Positions 1-6,000 of a stretch of DNA of 12,909 bases are shown here, piece by piece. Position numbers and translations under genes: made by a program. Source of the stretch: Grifola frondosa (lineage: Eukaryota > Basidiomycota > Agaricomycetes > Polyporales > Grifolaceae); contig LUGG01000074.1 of assembly GCA_001683735.1 (NCBI GenBank), positions 1-12,909 of the forward strand, in the 5' to 3' direction. Below the pieces are notes generated by a model, which worked only from the letters and a program-made list of their open reading frames with translations, made no database searches and was not told the origin of the DNA. Positions within the stretch are counted from its first letter, which is position 1. Every line of letters starts with the position of its first letter.

Positions 1-41
1 ATTTTGTCGACTGACTCTCATCAGAAGGAAACCTGTGTTAG
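1..41 (-). mobile_element. Start of cox2 intron 6 (group I, continues beyond left edge)
   Basis: COX2 coding stops after GAAAT and the following sequence gives a seven-pair P1 with the exon (GAAATCT/AGGTTTC), with U-G at the splice point. Only 41 nt are visible, so the core and any ORF lie outside the window. Confidence 0.6.
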
Positions 42-55
42 ATTTCAGAGCATTG
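42..55 (-). CDS. cox2: cox2 exon 6, 14-nt micro-exon (residues 220-223 plus split Ile)
   Basis: CAATGCTCTGAAAT encodes Q-C-S-E and two bases of Ile, containing the CuA Cys and Glu ligands. The next conserved residues (CG) do not follow; instead the sequence can form P1 of another group I intron, GAAAT|CT-AACAC-AG-GTTTC, with the U-G wobble exactly at the splice site. The identification rests on only 14 nt plus frame continuity with exon 5. Confidence 0.75.
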
Positions 56-3000
56 CTTTTCTATATAAAAATAATTATTGATGATTAATAATCGTTAGAT
101 TTTTGTTATAATGTTCAGTAAAGTCTTTTTCATATATAAAAACTTAAATCTGTTTTGATAAGGTTTACCTGTTGTAATATAATTTTTAATTTGGTGAATA
201 TGATGTACCCTTTAAATTTAAATGTTCTAATAAGAGTTTAACTTTATTAAATCGTGTAGGCAGTATTTAATTATAAATTTATAAGATAAATAAGGTTTAT
301 TTAATAGGATTCTCCTTTACCAGTTTTTTTAAGAATTTACTATATAAAGGATGTGTAACCAAATAAACAGATTCTCCGTCTATATTATATTAATGTTCTT
401 TATTTAAATAATTATATAAACCATGGCCAAGTGGAAATTGATTTGAAACCTAATTTATTCTATATTTGTTTAGGGTTAGAATAATAAGAATGTACAGTTT
501 TTGTCTCTTTTGCTGTACCTAAAGTTTTTGGAAGACTTTCTCTATTAATTGCTCTCATTTTTGTTTGAAGTCTGACTAACCTGAAGCCAACTTGCAGGTA
601 ATAGATTATTTATTTATAATGAAGAAGTTAAAACTAACTGAAATATTATATTTTTTACTATATACAAGATGATCAGTATTTATATATCTAGTTAAAGTAG
701 TTCTCTACTTATACCTAATCTATACTAGCACTATTAATAGAAGTAAAGCTACTTATAAATTCACCTTTACTATTGTGAACTAATATATCTACTTTATATC
801 TTGATAAGTCATTAGTTCTTTCTCTAGGAATGAAAACCTAGTTTTTACTAATTTAAGATAATTTGATTCCGGTTGATAATAATAGATTAGTGCTTGTTCA
901 AGCATTCTAATTTAAAATGTTATAAACAATTCAAAAATGGAACTTAAATGTGAATCTAATTTAAATTTAGGATTCTCTTCAATAAAATTATTTAAATCAT
1001 GAGGAGTAGTTTTAATTATACCTCCTTCTGGGTACAAAGTCCCCCTCCCTGCCCTTTAGGGCTAGCGTTACGGGTGGGGCAGTATAATTATCCCAACCTC
1101 CATTTAAAATAATATGGTTGTAGAATAATCCCCCCATTTTTTTTCACCTTTTCTTAAATGATCTTTCAATGAAGCTTGATGACTCTTGACCATGTAGTTA
1201 TATTGCTGAGCCTATATTTATCTGTTGATTTTTCCATTATCATGTAAACTGGTATCATCTACAAATTTAATTTCATCAAGACTATTTCCAACAGTCATAT
1301 TCATTGGTCTATTATAAACAGGTATAGAAGTTGTAGAATTATTTACTTTAGATGAAATTAGCAAATGATTACAATGAGTTAAAAGATAGTTTTTTAATTT
1401 TTAATTCTACTTAATTATTTAAAGAATCAATAGATTCTTGTAATATTAATCTAGCATTAGAAATTTCTTTAGTTTCATGCCAAGTTATGAAACTAGTCTT
1501 ACTATTATTACTGTACATTCTTTTTTTCTTTTCTGGTTATAATTCATAATTTATATATAAAAATATAAATCTGCTAGACGGCGATTTATTCAAATTAAAT
1601 TATTTATACAGAAAAGGATTATTTCTTATATATATATAGTATTATATATTTATAAATATATCATCACGTATAATCTCTGAGGATTTAAAATAAACCTGCT
1701 AATAAACCTTATATTATAAATTTTATTACTATATTGAATAGTATTTATAATATACCTTACCATAAATTAAATAAAAAATGAAGGTTTTAACCGCAATACT
1801 CAAATTTAATATTAAACACAAGGTATGTTGTTTTAGCATATAGTGATGTTGATTAGTATATTAAATACTAAAGGCCATTAAAACCATAGAAAGTTCCAGT
1901 TCTTTCAGCTAAAATAGATGTTTGATTTAATCGCGTTTTAATATTAATATTATAATATGTAACTAGTTATATTACCTTTGTAGTCAGCCGCATAATAAAA
2001 CTAATATCGTTTTTGATGGGTAAAGTTTAGTAGGATTCATATATCGTTTAACTATTGATGTAGCACCAACAGAATTTATTCTTAAATATTTTAACATTAG
2101 TTTACTGTGTCATAATGTACTGCTGTCAGGGTATCTGATAATAGCTTTAGTATTTCGAGGAGGTGTTCTACGTAAAGAAAGATTCTCTTTATATAAAGGA
2201 TTAATAACAAAATAAACTAAATCCTTATTCATCTAATCTATAATTGTCTGAAAATTCTTGAGGTAATTTGTTTGTAAGAAAGGTTTATCCAATTTAAGTT
2301 TTATATTACAAATTATATGCAATAAGTATGATTTTAATGGATCTTCCTCCACCCCTACCCCTGTTAGGGCACCCGTAACGCTACGCCCTAAAGGGCAGGG
2401 AGGGGTAGTAAACTATCTGCCATTCTATTACCTTAAAACATCTCTCCTGCCCGATGGCCAGCTTATTTAGCATAAGCTAAATTTACCAAATCTTTACCCA
2501 ACACTACTAATAACTGGTATTGAAAATAACTTAATGAAGTATAATTAATACTAAAAAAGGACTTTGTCTTTAATTATTATTTAGTAAAATTTATTTTTAC
2601 CAAAATAGTAAATAGATTATGTAAAGTCTCTGAGGAATGTCTATGCCTGTCCTGCAAATTATAAAATAGTTTAATAGAACACTACAATTATGTTTTAAGA
2701 TACATATCTAATAATTATAATTATTAATACCTTGCATATAATAATCTTACCTGGCCAATTTTACCAGGTACTGCATCAATTTTAATTCCTAGTGAAGGTA
2801 CTGCAAATGAATGAATAACATCAGCCAAGTATTTATTATTAATATTTATTTATAAATAAAGTTTATACCACATAGAAGGTAAAATATACGTTATTACTAA
2901 ATTTCTTAATTTAGGCATACTCTAAATATAAATTCCAGATCTTTGATTTTTAATACCTTGAATAGTAGAATTAATGTTATATTTAATTAAGCCATAGGAG

Positions 3001-6000
3001 TTAATAAATTATAGTTATTATCAGGAACTACTTTACCCTTATCTTTATAAAAAAAAATTATATTGTTAATTAAAACAAGGTAAGGATCTTGTACTAAATT
3101 TTAAACCATAATAAATATTTCCTTTTATCCGACTTTATAATTCAGGAGGCAAGCTTAAATTTAACTGTATATGGAATATTAGAACAATAATGAGAAAGAA
3201 CCATAAATGAATAAATAACATAATAAGCTCGAGTAATAGATTGTTTAAATTTAAATCTTCTCTTGCACTGCGTAAGCGCAGGGCAAGGGGTGTTAGAATT
3301 TAAACTGTATTTTTCTACGTCTGATAATAATTACTACCATTGAATAAGAATCTGGAGGTAAATAAATTAATTTTTGTAAACTTACTGAAAATCTAGTTGA
3401 AGCTAAATTTAAACCATAAAGAACTAAATTTGTACAATTACTAAATTCAAATTTATTAATTTTAGGTAGTTTATTTACATTTGTAGTTTTAGTTCGTTTA
3501 ATAATTTTATGAAATCCTTTATATCAGGATTTAATCAATGAATTTGTTCCTATCATAATCTTAATGGATATATTAATAATATATACTTGGACTATATCTT
3601 AGTCTAAATAGACTTCTTGCGTATAATCTCTGAGGATCAAGAATATTATTATCCTATTGGTTTCCTGCTGATTACTAATTGTTTCATATTAATCATTTTT
3701 ACCATTTAGGTAGATTAATTATTAGAGGTTTCCAGCATATAACAAGATTCGAATTATATTAAACGATATTGTTTAATATTAATAAGGGCAAGATGGTTTT
3801 ACCAGTTACTATTAATCTAATATGAGTATCAGTAGGTATAATAAATTTATTATCTACATCTAATAATCTGAATTGACCTAATTCTAACGAATCTTCGGGG
3901 CAACAATTCAATTTTAAATAAATTTATACAATATCTGTAATTTAAAAATAAGTAGCTAGCCTTCGGATAAAAAGGTTTTACAAAATAGTAACCTAACTCT
4001 TTTTTAGAGTTTAAGGTTTTTTTAAGGAGTGAGTTAGATAGCCAAAGACGAGAGAGATAAATATCTTAATTTTAAGATTTAGGTGAATTTCTAAAATAAT
4101 ATTTACCTTGACATAATTTACCGTTTCTAATTGCAACACTAATAGTACTGTGTGGTATACCTAGATTATTTGAAGCTTATTTAATAGTATTAAATGGAAT
4201 TCCATCATTAATCATTTCCCAATTACTATTATAAGCATAAACTTTTTTATATCTTGGTTTAACCTCAATTTTACCTAAGGGAAACATTGAGCTATCAGTA
4301 CTTGCAAGATATCTAGCACTTATAGTTTTACCAGTATCTACCAAACTAAGTAGATGATGTCCACTAACTCCTATAGCATTAGCAGCAACTGTACCACTTT
4401 CAAAAGGACAACCGTTATTTAAAATAACACCTTCTTTGGCATCGAATAAATAAATAATTCTTCTATGACCTATTTTTTTAATATCCTTTACTAATTTTAG
4501 TTGTTCGGATGATAATCTTAAATAGGATATATCTTTAGTGTTATCATTTAATGAAGGTACTATTGAAGAAAGTAATTTATTTGAAATAAAAATTATATTA
4601 CCACTACCTTCTGCTAAGGCGCTCTCTAGTTTTGATGTAAGTGAGTGCGTAGTGTTAATATTAACACCCGAGTGTAAACTAGTATTTGATAACTCTGAAT
4701 AAAAACTACTTAAGAGTCCCAGTATATATATAATAAGTTCCAAAGTCTGTTTTAATCGGACCTAAATCAATATTCAATTTAGTTAAAGCTTCTTGTATAG
4801 AAGTATAAAGATTTGCATCTCTAGTTTGGATGTTTACTGCCCAGACTAATATACTATTACCTCCTTTCCACTCTGGATGTTTAGCTATTACATAAGAGTT
4901 ACCTGATTCACTTTTTACTACTATCCCTGTATTAGCTTTATCTGATATTGCATTTTTAAATGCAGCATTAGCTAATTTACGGTTACCGCTTAATTTAATT
5001 TTAGCTTTTTTAGGATATAAAAATTAAAAGGTACTAGCTAAAGACCGAAAAACTAAAAATTTAGTTAGTTCAGGTAAAGAAAATAAATATATATATGCTT
5101 TATTTAAAGAGGTTAATTCTCTAATAGACAGGTTAAAGTTAGATTTTACTTTTTGTTTAACAAAGCTTCTATAATTCCAATTAGCATTATCATAGTTAAT
5201 TAAATATTTTACTTTATGACCCAACTTATTAACTAATATACCTCTTAAATTTCCAATATAAACAGATAAACGAAACTTAGAATGTAGACCCATATATCTG
5301 ACAGCTGAAAGTAAAGATGGTGCTTTAAATAGTCATTTCAAATGAGAGTCATAAATGTTGATAGGTTTTCCTAATACAAATACTTTAAACGGTTTTTTAA
5401 AAGCATTAGATCAATTTTAGTGTAACTGTGTGTTACAATTACATTGTCAACTGTTCCACCATTTATAGTTGGTTTAAAGTTATCTATCAAATTTTGCTCT
5501 AATACACGAATAGGATAATAGTTAATAAATATAATAACACACCTTCTCCGTGCAGCAATTGATATTTAGGGTTTTCTAATCGGAAAAGTTCCATTAAGTT
5601 TGGTATTTTATGAATAATTGAAAATAATAATGTTTTTGTTTTATTTAATTGACCTCTATGTAAGGGACCTACACCTACTTTAGATTTAGATTTAAATTTT
5701 CTCTTATGACTGGTTAAACGACCATAAAAATTACCAGTAGAACCTATGTACATTTCACCGTCACTAGTTTGAAGAAATCTATAAGTCCCACCAGTAGTAG
5801 AGGAAAATTAGAGGCTTTTACATTTAACCAAGGTTGGATATTAGAACTATAATTTATAGTTAATTTACCATTTGAATAATTAGCTAACAACTCAAACCCG
5901 ATATCAATATTTTTTAAAATAAAATCTCTAACTATTGAAGATTCTGGTAAATTATTAAGTGTTGTAATTAAGTTATCTCGTGCAGCCAAATGACCACCTC

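Larger units (their letters stand above)
56..1882 (-). mobile_element. cox2 intron 5, group I
   Basis: This 1827-nt intron lies between FYG and QCSE. Core elements: P TATTGCGGTTAAAACC near 1775-1790, Q TTAGCAGGTT near 1693-1705, R ATCCTCAGAGATTATACGT at 1666-1684 and S AAGAAATAATCC at 1616-1627, with P7 from GATTAT/ATAATC. The core is at the 5' end, and the remaining 1.5 kb holds ORF debris. The intron ends in AAAAG before CAATGC. Confidence 0.85.
1934..2762 (-). mobile_element. cox2 intron 4, group I
   Basis: This 829-nt intron is the smallest complete one. P1 pairs CCTGGT with GCCAGG. R CCTCAGAGACTTTACAT is at about 2619-2637 and S AAGACAAAGTCC at 2559-2570; P7 forms from GACTTT/AAAGTC. 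The R/S pair has co-varied relative to introns 2, 3 and 5, which supports a real fold. It ends in ACG before exon 5. Confidence 0.88.
2826..3800 (-). mobile_element. cox2 intron 3, group I (IB-like core)
   Basis: This 975-nt intron has a textbook core: P ATGCTGGAAACCTCT at 3724-3738, Q AATCAGCAGGAAACC at 3658-3673, R GATCCTCAGAGATTATACGC at 3619-3638 and S AAGATATAGTCC at 3589-3600. P7 forms from GATTATA/TATAGTC. The core lies at the 5' side; a decayed LAGLIDADG ORF fills the remainder up to the ACTTG end. Confidence 0.92.

Noticed and set aside
1041..2407. Rho-independent terminators at the GC-rich hairpins
   Set aside because: They lie inside introns of a fungal mitochondrial gene, have no U-tract logic, and two are copies of one sequence in opposite orientation, which fits mobile GC clusters better.
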